From: Caulobacteraceae bacterium
GTDB taxonomy: Bacteria; Pseudomonadota; Alphaproteobacteria; Caulobacterales; Caulobacteraceae
Reading direction: 5' to 3'
Length of the DNA: 7,344 nucleotides
NCBI GenBank assembly: GCA_947479185.1
Contig: CANJYY010000120.1
Coordinates: 1-7,344, forward strand
Position numbers and translations under genes: made by a program. Of this stretch, positions 1 to 6,550 are shown piece by piece; position 1 is the stretch's first letter, and each line of letters starts with the position of its first letter. The notes under the pieces were generated by a model. It searched no databases and had not been told where the DNA came from. It saw only the letters and a list, made by a program, of their open reading frames with translations.

Positions 1-1806
1 GTCCTGGTCCTGGAACACGTCCGGCAGGACCAGGGTGCGCACCTTCAGGCCGCGATCCAGCGCGCCGTGCTCGGCCAGGGCCTGCAGCACGAAGGCGCCG
101 AAGCCGCCCATGGCGCCCTCCTCGACCGTGATCAGGGCCTCGTGCTCGCGGGCCAGGCGCAGGATCAGCTCGATATCCAGCGGCTTGGCGAAGCGGGCGT
201 CGGCGACGGTCGCGGTCAGGCCGCGCGCGGCCAGCAGATCGGCGGCCTTGAGGCTTTCGCCCAGGCGCGTGCCGAACGACAGGATGGCCACGGCCGAGCC
301 CTCGCGGACGATGCGGCCCTTGCCGATCTCCAGCGGCTCGTTGATCGCCGGCATGTCGAGGCCGAGACCCTCGCCGCGCGGGTAGCGGAAGGCGCTGGGC
401 CGGTCGTCGATGGCGGCGGCGGTGGCGACCATGCGCGCCAGCTCGACCTCGTCGGCGGCGGCCATCAGCACCATGCCGGGCAGCGCGCCCATGAAGCCGA
501 CGTCGAAGCTGCCGGCGTGGGTCGGGCCGTCGGCGCCGACCAGGCCCGCGCGGTCCATGGCGAAGCGCACAGGCAGCCGCTGGATGGCCACGTCGTGGAC
601 CACCTGGTCGTAGCCGCGCTGCAGGAAGGTCGAATAGATGGCGCAGAACGGCTTCATGCCGTCGGCGGCCATGCCGGCGGCGAAGGTCACCGCGTGCTGC
701 TCGGCGATGCCGACGTCGAAGGTGCGGTCCGGGAAGGCCTTGCCGAACAGGTCCAGACCCGTGCCCGAGGGCATGGCGGCCGTGACGGCGACGATGCGGT
801 CGTCCTTCTCCGCTTCCTTGACCAGCGCCTGGGCGAACACCTTGGTGTAGCTGGGCGGGCCGGCGGCGGCCTTGGCCTGCTCGCCGGTGACGACGTTGAA
901 CTTGACCACGCCGTGGTACTTGTCGGCGGCGTTCTCGGCCGGGGCGTAGCCCTTGCCCTTCTGGGTCACGATGTGAACCAGCACCGGCTTGCCCTCGAAC
1001 TCGCGGGCGTTCTTCAGCACCGGGGTCAGGGCGTCCAGATCATGGCCGTCGATCGGTCCGACATAGTGGAAGCCCAGCTCCTCGAAGAAGGTGCCGCCGG
1101 TGACCATGCCGCGGGCGAACTCCTCGGCCTTGCGGGCCGCCTGCTGCAGGCGCTTGGGCAGGGCCCCGGCCATGTGGCGGCCGATCTTGCGCAGCGACTG
1201 GTAGCCGCCGCTGGAGACCATCCGGGCCAGATAGGCGCTCATGCCGCCGACCGGCGGGGCGATCGACATGTCGTTGTCGTTGAGGATGACAATGAGCTGC
1301 TTGGTCGTCTCGGCGGCGTTGTTCATCGCCTCGTAGGCCATGCCCGCGCTCATCGAGCCGTCGCCGATGATGGCCACGACCTTGTTGTGCTCGCCCTTGG
1401 CGTCGCGCGCCGCGCAGAAGCCCAGCGCCGCGGAGATCGAGGTGGCGGCGTGGGCCGCGCCGAACGGGTCGTATTCGCTCTCGGCCCGCTTGGTGAAGCC
1501 CGACAGACCCCCGCCCGTGCGCAGGGTGCGGATGCGGTCGCGGCGGCCGGTGAGGATCTTGTGCGGATAGGCCTGGTGGCCGACGTCCCAGATGACGATG
1601 TCCCTGGGCGTCTCGAACACATGGTGCAGGGCGACGGTCAGCTCGACCACGCCGAGACCCGCACCAAGATGGCCGCCGGTCACCGAGACCGCGTCGATCA
1701 TTTCGGCGCGAACTTCTTCCGCCAGCTGCTTCAATTCCGGAATGGAAAGGCCGCGGGTGTCGGCGGGCGACGAAATCTTGTCGAGCAACGGCGTAACGGG
1801 GGGCAT
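1..1806 (-). CDS. dxs: 1-deoxy-D-xylulose-5-phosphate synthase (3' end outside window)
   Basis: This cytoplasmic, thiamine diphosphate-dependent enzyme condenses pyruvate with glyceraldehyde 3-phosphate to give 1-deoxy-D-xylulose 5-phosphate, the first step of the MEP isoprenoid pathway (also a thiamine and pyridoxal precursor). The 602 visible residues run without interruption from ATG at 1806. Recognisable family signatures are [11 protein letters not shown] (about 73-83), the thiamine-binding [18 protein letters not shown] (147-163), [11 protein letters not shown] (246-256), [17 protein letters not shown] with the catalytic Glu at 369, and [15 protein letters not shown] (418-432). The order is pyrophosphate-binding domain, pyrimidine-binding domain, then the transketolase C-terminal domain, which is cut at [10 protein letters not shown]. 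Family members are about 620-640 residues, so roughly 20-40 are missing. The gene lies 41 bases after the ispA stop and is probably co-transcribed with it. The ribosome binding site is weak (ACGGA, about 8 bases upstream). The identification is secure. Confidence 0.97.
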   Translation of the reverse strand, partial: MPPVTPLLDKISSPADTRGLSIPELKQLAEEVRAEMIDAVSVTGGHLGAGLGVVELTVALHHVFETPRDIVIWDVGHQAYPHKILTGRRDRIRTLRTGGGLSGFTKRAESEYDPFGAAHAATSISAALGFCAARDAKGEHNKVVAIIGDGSMSAGMAYEAMNNAAETTKQLIVILNDNDMSIAPPVGGMSAYLARMVSSGGYQSLRKIGRHMAGALPKRLQQAARKAEEFARGMVTGGTFFEELGFHYVGPIDGHDLDALTPVLKNAREFEGKPVLVHIVTQKGKGYAPAENAADKYHGVVKFNVVTGEQAKAAAGPPSYTKVFAQALVKEAEKDDRIVAVTAAMPSGTGLDLFGKAFPDRTFDVGIAEQHAVTFAAGMAADGMKPFCAIYSTFLQRGYDQVVHDVAIQRLPVRFAMDRAGLVGADGPTHAGSFDVGFMGALPGMVLMAAADEVELARMVATAAAIDDRPSAFRYPRGEGLGLDMPAINEPLEIGKGRIVREGSAVAILSFGTRLGESLKAADLLAARGLTATVADARFAKPLDIELILRLAREHEALITVEEGAMGGFGAFVLQALAEHGALDRGLKVRTLVLPDVFQDQD

Positions 1807-1830
1807 GAAAAATCCGTCGATTACGAATGT

Positions 1831-1847
1831 CCGCGACGAAAGCGCGG
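1831..1847 (-). other. Small hairpin in the ispA-dxs gap
   Basis: Directly after the ispA stop codon (1850-1848), the minus strand can fold CCGCG (1847-1843) with CGCGG (1835-1831) around a 7-base loop. No T-run follows immediately; a TTTTT stretch occurs only just before the dxs ATG. It is therefore unlikely to be an efficient terminator. It could protect the mRNA or modulate dxs translation, or it could be chance in a GC-rich sequence. Confidence 0.2.
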
Positions 1848-2729
1848 TTAGGAGTTCCGGTCCAGCACGAAATCGACAGACGCCCGCAAGGTTGCAGCGC
1901 GCTCGCCGAACATATCGAGATGGGCGCGGGTCTGGCCGGCCAGATGAGCCACCCGTTCCTTCGCCGCGTCGATCCCGAGCAGCGTCACATAGTTTGTTTT
2001 GCCGAGCGCCGCATCCTTGCCGCCGGCCGCCTTGCCCAGCTCCTCCGGATCACCTTCGGCGTCGAGCAGATCGTCGACGATCTGGTAGGCCAGGCCGAGG
2101 TCCTGTGCAAAAGCCATCAAGGCGTGCCGCTCGGCGTCCTGGGCATGGGCGATGATCAGTGGAATCTCGAAGGCGAAGGCGATCAGGGCGCCGGTCTTGA
2201 GCCGCTGCATGCGGGCCACGCCGCCGAGGTCCTCTCGCACGCCCAGCAGATCGATCATCTGGCCGCCGGCCATGCCCTGGGCGCCCGAGGCGTGGGCCAG
2301 CTTGCGCACCAGTTCGGCGCGGATATTGCCGTCCGGGTGGGTGTCCGGGTGGGCCATGATCTCGAAGGCCGCCGTCTGCAGGGCGTCGCCGGCGAGGATG
2401 GCGGTCGCCTCGTCATACTGTCTGTGCACCGTCGGCCGGCCGCGACGCACGTCGTCGTCGTCCATCGCCGGCAGGTCGTCATGCACCAGGCTGTAGGCGT
2501 GGATGCACTCCAGCGCGCAGGCCGCGCGCAGCACCGGCCGCTCGGGCAGGTCGAACATCTTGCCGGTCTCGAGGGCGAAGAACGGCCGCAGCCGCTTGCC
2601 GGGCCCCAGGGCCGCGTAGCGCATCGCCTCCATCAGCCGCGTCTCGGGACCGTCGGCGCGCGGCAGCAGCGCATCGAGCGCCACCGTCACGACATCGGCC
2701 GTCTCGGCGATGCGGCGGGCGAGGTTCAC
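1848..2729 (-). CDS. ispA: Farnesyl diphosphate synthase (short-chain polyprenyl synthase)
   Basis: This enzyme condenses DMAPP with two IPP units through geranyl to farnesyl diphosphate in the cytoplasm, feeding undecaprenyl phosphate, quinone side chains and other terpenoids. The 293-residue product, close to the E. coli IspA length, shows GKRLRP (44-49), the first aspartate-rich motif DDLPAMD (84-90) with the two-residue insertion of bacterial (type II) enzymes, [19 protein letters not shown] (113-123), RLKTG (176-180), the second aspartate-rich motif DDLLD (219-223), and [10 protein letters not shown] near the C-terminus. Tyr79, five residues before the first motif, favours a C15 product over longer chains. 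An in-frame ATG exists at 2822, but I chose GTG at 2729. It overlaps the xseB TGA as GTGA, homology begins here, and the upstream extension is Arg/Gly-rich xseB shadow sequence. Translation is probably coupled to xseB. Confidence 0.95.
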   Translation of the reverse strand: MNLARRIAETADVVTVALDALLPRADGPETRLMEAMRYAALGPGKRLRPFFALETGKMFDLPERPVLRAACALECIHAYSLVHDDLPAMDDDDVRRGRPTVHRQYDEATAILAGDALQTAAFEIMAHPDTHPDGNIRAELVRKLAHASGAQGMAGGQMIDLLGVREDLGGVARMQRLKTGALIAFAFEIPLIIAHAQDAERHALMAFAQDLGLAYQIVDDLLDAEGDPEELGKAAGGKDAALGKTNYVTLLGIDAAKERVAHLAGQTRAHLDMFGERAATLRASVDFVLDRNS

Positions 2730-2980
2730 GAGAAGTCGGCCGGCTCGACGCCGCTCGCGCTGCCCTGGCTCAGGACAACCTTCTCGACCCGCAGACGCGC
2801 CTGCTCCAGCCGCGCCTCGCAATGGCCCTTCAGCGCCGCGCCGCGCTCGTAGATCGAGATCGATTCTTCCAGCGGCGCGGAGCCGGACTCCAGCCGCTGG
2901 ACGATCTTCTCCAGCTCGGCGAGGGCTTCCTCGAAGCTCAGGGCGGCGATGGCCGGATCAGTGGCGGGGGCGTTCGTCAT
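2726..2980 (-). CDS. xseB: Exodeoxyribonuclease VII small subunit
   Basis: XseB is the small subunit of exonuclease VII. Several copies bind one XseA large subunit, and the complex degrades single-stranded DNA to short acid-soluble oligonucleotides. The 84-residue product has the usual family length (about 80). It carries the characteristic helical-hairpin core [18 protein letters not shown] (16-33), then [33 protein letters not shown]. The N-terminal [12 protein letters not shown] segment is a typical unstructured leader. ATG at 2980 is preceded by a GGA-type Shine-Dalgarno about 8 bases upstream (GGAACACGAC before ATG). The stop overlaps the ispA GTG start. xseA is not in the window. Linkage of xseB to ispA and dxs is a common bacterial arrangement and probably reflects operon history more than a shared pathway. 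Confidence 0.95.
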   Translation of the reverse strand: MTNAPATDPAIAALSFEEALAELEKIVQRLESGSAPLEESISIYERGAALKGHCEARLEQARLRVEKVVLSQGSASGVEPADFS

Positions 2981-3031
2981 GTCGTGTTCCAGGAGCGTTG
3001 GGCCAGCCTAGAGACGCGCGGCCAAGCGGGC

Positions 3032-3043
3032 AATCGGCCGATT
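3032..3043. promoter_or_regulatory. Perfect 12-bp palindrome in the xseB leader, possible operator
   Basis: AATCGGCCGATT reads identically on both strands and lies in the 74-base gap between the histidine phosphatase stop (3055) and the xseB start (2980). No T-run follows on the minus strand, so it does not look like a terminator. It could be a dimeric regulator site for the xseB-ispA-dxs operon. I could not place a convincing -35/-10 pair beside it, and a 12-bp palindrome can occur by chance. Confidence 0.25.
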
Positions 3044-3054
3044 CCCCCGTCGCG

Positions 3055-3678
3055 TTAATTCCGCTCGAAGGTGCGGGCCCGCCAGTAGTGGAATCCCTGG
3101 TCCTGGGTGCAGCGCCAGCCCTGACGTTTGAGGGCCTCGCCGATCATGGTGTTGAAGAAGCCGTGCGCGACGACGAGCACGTCCTGGCCCTCGCGCGCCA
3201 TCTCGGCCAGCATGGCGGCGGCCTGGTCGGCGCGGGCCTCGGCCTCGGCGCGGCTCTCCTCCCCGGCGTGGTGATCGAAGAACCACCACCAGAAGCGGGA
3301 GATGAAGCCCCACAGCCGGGGCGACATGTGCAGCCAGGCCGGAAACGGCGGCGGCGGCAGCGGCGCCTCGACGAACAGCGGGTCCTGGGCGAAGGCCCTG
3401 CCGCAGCAGACGGCTTCGGCGGTCTCCCGCGACCGCGGACGGATCGAGGCGATCACCGCGCCGGCGCGGCCGGCCACGGCCTTGAGATCCTCCGGCGCCG
3501 ACTGGCCCTGGCGCAACCCCTTGGTCTCGTAGACGCCCCACCACCGGCGATAGCCTTCGGCGTTCAGCAGCACCTTGCGCGACAGATCGGGCTCACCGTG
3601 ACGCGCGAGCACCACCGCGCCCGTGCGGGCGGCGTCCGGCGTCATCGTGGCGCCATCGGCGGCGAGAACCTCGACCAT
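3055..3678 (-). CDS. Histidine phosphatase family protein (phosphoglycerate mutase-like)
   Basis: This is a 207-residue protein of the histidine phosphatase superfamily, whose members transfer phosphate through a phosphohistidine intermediate. Visible catalytic elements are ARHGEPD with nucleophile His27 in R-H-G-E (26-29), the second phosphate-binding arginine region SIRPRSRETAEAV (78-90), a likely acid Glu105 in VEAPLPPPPFP, and VVAHGFFNTMIG with the second catalytic His172. No signal peptide is evident. An aromatic patch with FWWWFFDHH (129-137) sits between the acid and the second histidine. The substrate cannot be predicted. ATG at 3678 is preceded by a GGGGG purine run 4 bases upstream. 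A second in-frame ATG at 3645 would give 196 residues with RHG at 15-17, which is also plausible. The longer frame upstream is deacetylase shadow. It is probably downstream of, but not necessarily co-transcribed with, the deacetylase gene. Confidence 0.85.
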   Translation of the reverse strand: MVEVLAADGATMTPDAARTGAVVLARHGEPDLSRKVLLNAEGYRRWWGVYETKGLRQGQSAPEDLKAVAGRAGAVIASIRPRSRETAEAVCCGRAFAQDPLFVEAPLPPPPFPAWLHMSPRLWGFISRFWWWFFDHHAGEESRAEAEARADQAAAMLAEMAREGQDVLVVAHGFFNTMIGEALKRQGWRCTQDQGFHYWRARTFERN

Positions 3679-3697
3679 GAACCCCCGGGGCTGGTGG

Positions 3698-3719
3698 AAA
3701 AACGCCGCGCATGACGCGG
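3698..3719 (-). terminator. Terminator-like hairpin between deacetylase and phosphatase genes
   Basis: On the minus strand, within the 61-base gap after the deacetylase stop, CCGCG (3719-3715) and CGCGG (3709-3705) can pair around the loop TCATG. CG and then TTTTT (3702-3698) follow. This is the layout of a short intrinsic terminator for the deacetylase gene. The stem is only 5 bp, so termination may be partial. Confidence 0.35.
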
Positions 3720-3739
3720 ACCGTTCCCCCGGCGCCCCG

Positions 3740-4660
3740 TCATCCCTCCTGCAACGCCTGCACATGCGCCAGGGCGGACCGCCCGAGCGCCTCCAAGTCG
3801 TAGCCACCCTCGAGGGAGGACACAACCCGACCTTTCGCGCGGCCGCGCGCCACCGCCAGGATCGCGCGCGTTGCCCAGGCGAAGTCCTCCGCCTCCAGCG
3901 ACTGGCTGGCCAGCGGGTCGCGGGCATGGGCGTCGAAGCCGGCGGAGATCAGGATCAGGTCGGGTTCGAAGGCGTCGACCTGGCTCATCAGCCCCTCGAA
4001 CACCTTGCGCCACCGCTCGCGCGGCGCGTGGGGGCCGACCACGCCGTTGACGATGTTGCCGACGCCGGTCTCCGACGGGTCGCCGCTGCCGGGATAGAGC
4101 GGCCGCTGGTGGATCGAGGCGAGGAACAGCGTCGGCTCGTGTTCGAACGCCGCCTGGGTGCCGTTGCCGTGGTGGACGTCGAAGTCGACCACCGCCACCC
4201 GCGCCAGCCCCGCCGCCTGCGCCACCCGCGCGGCGACGGCGAGGTTGGAATAGACGCAGAAGCCCATCGCGCGGTCGGGCTCGGCGTGGTGGCCCGGCGG
4301 CCGGACGGCGCAGAAGGCCCGCTCAAGCTGACCGGCCGCGACCGCGCGGACGGCGGCGATCGGCGCGCCGGCGGCCCTCTGCGCGGCTTCGAGGCTGCCG
4401 ACATTCATCGCCGTGTCGGGATCAAGCCGGACCAGCCGCCCCGCCTCGCCGGCCACGCGGACGGAGTCGAGATAGCCGCGGTCATGGACAAGCGCGAGGT
4501 CCGCCTCCTCCGCCGGCGGCGCCTCGCGCCGGTCGAGATGCAGCGTGGCGTCGTCGGCCAGGGCGTCCAGCACCGCGCCGAGGCGCTCGGGCCGCTCGGC
4601 GTGGCCGGCGCCCTGGTCGTGGCCGAGCATGGCCGGATGGCTGTAGAGGGCGAGGGTCAT
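3740..4660 (-). CDS. Histone deacetylase family protein (class II-like, Zn-dependent)
   Basis: This is a 306-residue arginase/deacetylase-fold protein of the HDAC/AcuC/acetylpolyamine amidohydrolase superfamily, predicted to remove acetyl groups from lysine or a small amine using a catalytic Zn. Family landmarks are complete: the N-terminal HDQGAGHAERPERL (14-27), tandem histidines in RPPGHHAEPDRAMGFC (His124, His125), the metal site DFDVHHGNGTQ with Asp161 and His163, the third ligand Asp243 in ISAGFDAHARDP, and the transition-state Tyr287 in LEGGYD. Spacing from the second His to the first metal Asp (36 residues) matches bacterial HDAC-like proteins. ATG at 4660 matches the usual N-terminus; a GTG at 4666 would add two residues. 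No clear Shine-Dalgarno is visible. No acetyl-CoA synthetase or polyamine gene lies beside it on this strand, so the substrate is unknown. The divergently oriented region to the right carries a GNAT acetyltransferase two genes away. Confidence 0.93.
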   Translation of the reverse strand: MTLALYSHPAMLGHDQGAGHAERPERLGAVLDALADDATLHLDRREAPPAEEADLALVHDRGYLDSVRVAGEAGRLVRLDPDTAMNVGSLEAAQRAAGAPIAAVRAVAAGQLERAFCAVRPPGHHAEPDRAMGFCVYSNLAVAARVAQAAGLARVAVVDFDVHHGNGTQAAFEHEPTLFLASIHQRPLYPGSGDPSETGVGNIVNGVVGPHAPRERWRKVFEGLMSQVDAFEPDLILISAGFDAHARDPLASQSLEAEDFAWATRAILAVARGRAKGRVVSSLEGGYDLEALGRSALAHVQALQEG

Positions 4661-4768
4661 GGCCACAGGCTACAGGCGGCCCGCCGGGATGCGAAGACCG
4701 CCCGGCGACGGAAGCCGGTGCGACCCGGCGTGTGAGGCTGTGACAGGCCGTCAGTCCAGGAGCCCTCC
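4661..4768. promoter_or_regulatory. Divergent intergenic region with two GC-rich inverted repeats
   Basis: These 108 bases separate the divergent deacetylase and hydrolase genes and must hold the start signals for both. I see inverted repeats CGCCGGG/CCCGGCG (4682-4688 and 4701-4707, 12-base loop) and GCCGG/CCGGC (4714-4718 and 4725-4729), then a tandem TGTGA pair (4731-4735 and 4739-4743). I could not assign -35/-10 boxes with confidence. The AGGAG at 4758-4762 belongs to the hydrolase gene. Confidence 0.35.
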
Positions 4769-5803
4769 ATGCGCCTCTTTCTCCGCCTCGCCGCCTTGCT
4801 GGTGGGCCTGACGCTCGCCGCGCCGGTCCAGGCGGTCGCGCTCACGCCACCGGCCCCGGCCGCCTGGAGCGAGGCCGGCCCCTACAAGGTCGCCCGGATC
4901 GAGGGCGAATGGCGCGACGCCAAGCGCGACCGCGTCGTCCCGTACCTGATCCGCTATCCGGACGGGGCGACCGGCCCCGCGCCGGTGGTCGTCTTCTCCC
5001 ATGGCCTCGGCGGCAGCCGGCGGGGCGCGGCCTATTACGGCGACCACCTGGCCAGCCACGGCTATGTCGTGGTGATGGTCCAGCACCCGGGCTCGGACGT
5101 GTCGATCTGGAAGGGCGTGCGGCCAGACCTCGGCAATGTCGACCAGGCCATGCTGGCCCGCGCCGTCGCCGACCCGCGCGTGACGCTGAACCGCTTCTTC
5201 GACATTCCCTTCGCGCTGGACCAGCTGACGGCGATGAACGCGGCGGACGGCCCGCTGAAGGGCCGCATGGACCTGACGCGCATCGGCATGTCGGGCCACA
5301 GCTTCGGGGCAGTGACCACCCAGGCCATGGCCGGACAGGTGTTTCCGGGCGGCCGGTCGCTGCCCGAGCCGCGCTTCACCGCCTTCCTGGCCATGAGCCC
5401 GTCCGCCGCCCGAGGCGGCGACAACGCCGCCGCCTTCAGCCCGATCACCCGCCCCTTCCTGTCGCTGACCGGCACCGAGGACAGCTTCACGGTCCGCTCG
5501 GACGAACCCGCCGCCGAGGTGGTGGCGAGCCGTCAGCAGCCGTTCGCCCACGTATCGGGGCCCGACATGCTGGTGCTGCTGACAGGCGGCGACCACATGG
5601 TCTTCTCCGGCCGGCAGGAAGTCGGCGGCGCGCCAAGGCCGAACGACGCACGCCATCGCCAGATCATCCTCGCCGCGTCGCTGGCCTGGTGGGACGCCTG
5701 GCTGAAGGACGATCCGAAGGCGCTGGCATACCTGCACGACGGCGGGCTGGCGGCCTTCGCCGGACCGGACGCCGCCGTCAGCCGGCGCGGGCCGGCGCAT
5801 TGA
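4769..5803 (+). CDS. Secreted alpha/beta hydrolase (dienelactone hydrolase / PAF-acetylhydrolase-like)
   Basis: This 344-residue exported hydrolase probably acts on esters in the periplasm. Residues 1-22 form a typical Sec signal peptide (MRLFLR, hydrophobic core, cleavage after VQA). The mature part has the oxyanion-hole strand VVVFSHGLGGS (73-83), the nucleophile elbow GMSGHSFGA with Ser178 in G-H-S-F-G, a likely acid Asp238 in LTGTEDSF, and His276 in TGGDHMVF, giving a complete Ser-Asp-His triad. The segment YLIRYPDG...APVVVFSHG and the GHSFG elbow resemble predicted dienelactone hydrolases (COG4188) and plasma PAF-acetylhydrolase relatives; the substrate is unknown. ATG at 4769 has a good AGGAG Shine-Dalgarno (4758-4762, 6-base spacing). 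It is the first plus-strand gene after the divergent region, with the GNAT gene 43 bases downstream and perhaps co-transcribed. Confidence 0.88.
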   Translation: MRLFLRLAALLVGLTLAAPVQAVALTPPAPAAWSEAGPYKVARIEGEWRDAKRDRVVPYLIRYPDGATGPAPVVVFSHGLGGSRRGAAYYGDHLASHGYVVVMVQHPGSDVSIWKGVRPDLGNVDQAMLARAVADPRVTLNRFFDIPFALDQLTAMNAADGPLKGRMDLTRIGMSGHSFGAVTTQAMAGQVFPGGRSLPEPRFTAFLAMSPSAARGGDNAAAFSPITRPFLSLTGTEDSFTVRSDEPAAEVVASRQQPFAHVSGPDMLVLLTGGDHMVFSGRQEVGGAPRPNDARHRQIILAASLAWWDAWLKDDPKALAYLHDGGLAAFAGPDAAVSRRGPAH

Positions 5804-5846
5804 TCGACCGCTTGCGCGAGCGTGGGCGGGCGTTATTCAGGACCCC

Positions 5847-6362
5847 ATGTCCGCCCCCACCTTCCGCCGCGCCGGTCCCGACGACGCCGAGGCCCTGAGC
5901 CGCATCGGCGCCGAGACCTTCGCCGAGACCTTCGGCCATCTCTACCCGCCGGAGGACCTGCGGGCCTTCCTGGACGCGGCCTACGGCCTGGAGAAGACTC
6001 GCCGCGACCTGGCCGACCCGGCCAAGGCCGCCTGGCTGGTCGAGGCGGACGGCGCGGTGGTCGGCCACGCCCTCGCCGGCCCCTGCGATCTGCCGCACGA
6101 TGACGTCACCCCGGACTGCGGCGAGTTGAAGCGGCTTTATGTGCTGAAGGCCTTCCAGAGTGGCGGCACGGGCTCGCGCCTGCTGGCCGAGACGCTCGCC
6201 TGGCTGGAACGCGACGGCCCCTGCCCCCTGTGGATCGGCGTCTGGTCGGAGAACCTCGGCGCCCAGAGGCTCTACGGCCGGATGGGGTTCGAGAAGGTCG
6301 GGGAGTACGAGTTTCCGGTAGGCCAGATCCGCGACCGGGAGTTCATTCTAAGGCGGGGATAG
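5847..6362 (+). CDS. GNAT family N-acetyltransferase (PaiA-like)
   Basis: This 171-residue cytoplasmic acetyltransferase transfers the acetyl group of acetyl-CoA to an amine. The fold elements are in order: FRRAGPDDAEALSRI as strand 1/helix 1 (6-20), AETFGHLYPPEDL, WLVEADGAVVGHALAGP (63-79), the acetyl-CoA pyrophosphate loop ELKRLYVLKAFQSGGTGSRLL (93-113) with Q-S-G-G-T-G at 104-109, and motif B with Asn136 and RLYGRMGFEKVG (141-152). The ending FPVGQIRDREFILRR resembles the PaiA/polyamine-acetylating group, but substrate assignment from this is tentative. ATG at 5847 is preceded by AGGA at 5839-5842 (4-base spacing). A palindromic repeat begins immediately after the stop. Confidence 0.88.
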   Translation: MSAPTFRRAGPDDAEALSRIGAETFAETFGHLYPPEDLRAFLDAAYGLEKTRRDLADPAKAAWLVEADGAVVGHALAGPCDLPHDDVTPDCGELKRLYVLKAFQSGGTGSRLLAETLAWLERDGPCPLWIGVWSENLGAQRLYGRMGFEKVGEYEFPVGQIRDREFILRRG

Positions 6363-6363
6363 G

Positions 6364-6470
6364 GTGCGTGGTTCGAGACGCTCGCTTTAAGCTCGCTCCT
6401 CACCATGACGGGCCATTGTATTCGTCATCCTGAGGAGCGATCCATCAGGATCGCGTCTCGAAGGACGCAC
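6364..6470. repeat. 107-bp palindromic intergenic element (paired REP-like)
   Basis: The element consists of two nested inverted-repeat arm pairs. The outer arms are GTGCGTGGTTCGAGACGC (6364-6381) against 6453-6470, matching at 16 of 18 positions. The inner arms are TCGCTCCTCACCATGACG (6393-6410) against 6423-6440, also 16 of 18. The centre is a 12-base spacer (6411-6422). The only mismatches are central two-base blocks: GG opposite GG in the outer arms and CC opposite CC in the inner arms. The right half can alternatively close on itself (CCT 6429-6431 with AGG 6462-6464, GAG 6432-6434 with CTC 6457-6459, and the perfect stem GCGATCC/GGATCGC at 6437-6443 and 6448-6454 around ATCA). The left half keeps the basal GGT/ACC and GAG/CTC pairs but has a poor apical stem. 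The motif resembles the short dispersed GTCATCCTGAGGAGC-type repeats of alphaproteobacterial intergenic regions. Only one copy is in the window. Confidence 0.8.
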
Positions 6471-6550
6471 GGTCGGCGCTCGAAACTGGACAAGCCGGCT
6501 TCCGCCCCCCATCCTCTGTCAAACAACCGTTCGACACCCGAGAGTCCGCC

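Noticed and set aside
67..1851. 594-codon open frame on the plus strand opposite dxs
   Set aside because: It is entirely antisense to a full-motif dxs. Its protein is Gly/Ala/Arg/His/Asp-rich without recognisable domains, as expected from mirror frames of GC-rich genes.
1827..2852. 341-codon plus-strand frame opposite ispA
   Set aside because: It is a shadow of ispA and xseB, with low-complexity composition and no family motif.
2823..3927. N-terminal extensions of the ispA frame (to 2822) and of the phosphatase frame (to 3927)
   Set aside because: The extensions are Arg/Gly/Pro-rich shadow sequence of the upstream genes. Homology starts at GTG 2729 and near ATG 3678 respectively.
2710..4735. 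Overlapping plus-strand frames opposite the phosphatase and deacetylase genes
   Set aside because: Both strands are open through high GC, but only the minus-strand frames carry catalytic motifs (RHGE, HH, DVHHGNG, EGGY).
4751..5800. 349-codon minus-strand frame opposite the secreted hydrolase
   Set aside because: The plus frame has a signal peptide, GHSFG elbow, triad and good Shine-Dalgarno. The minus frame has no recognisable domain.
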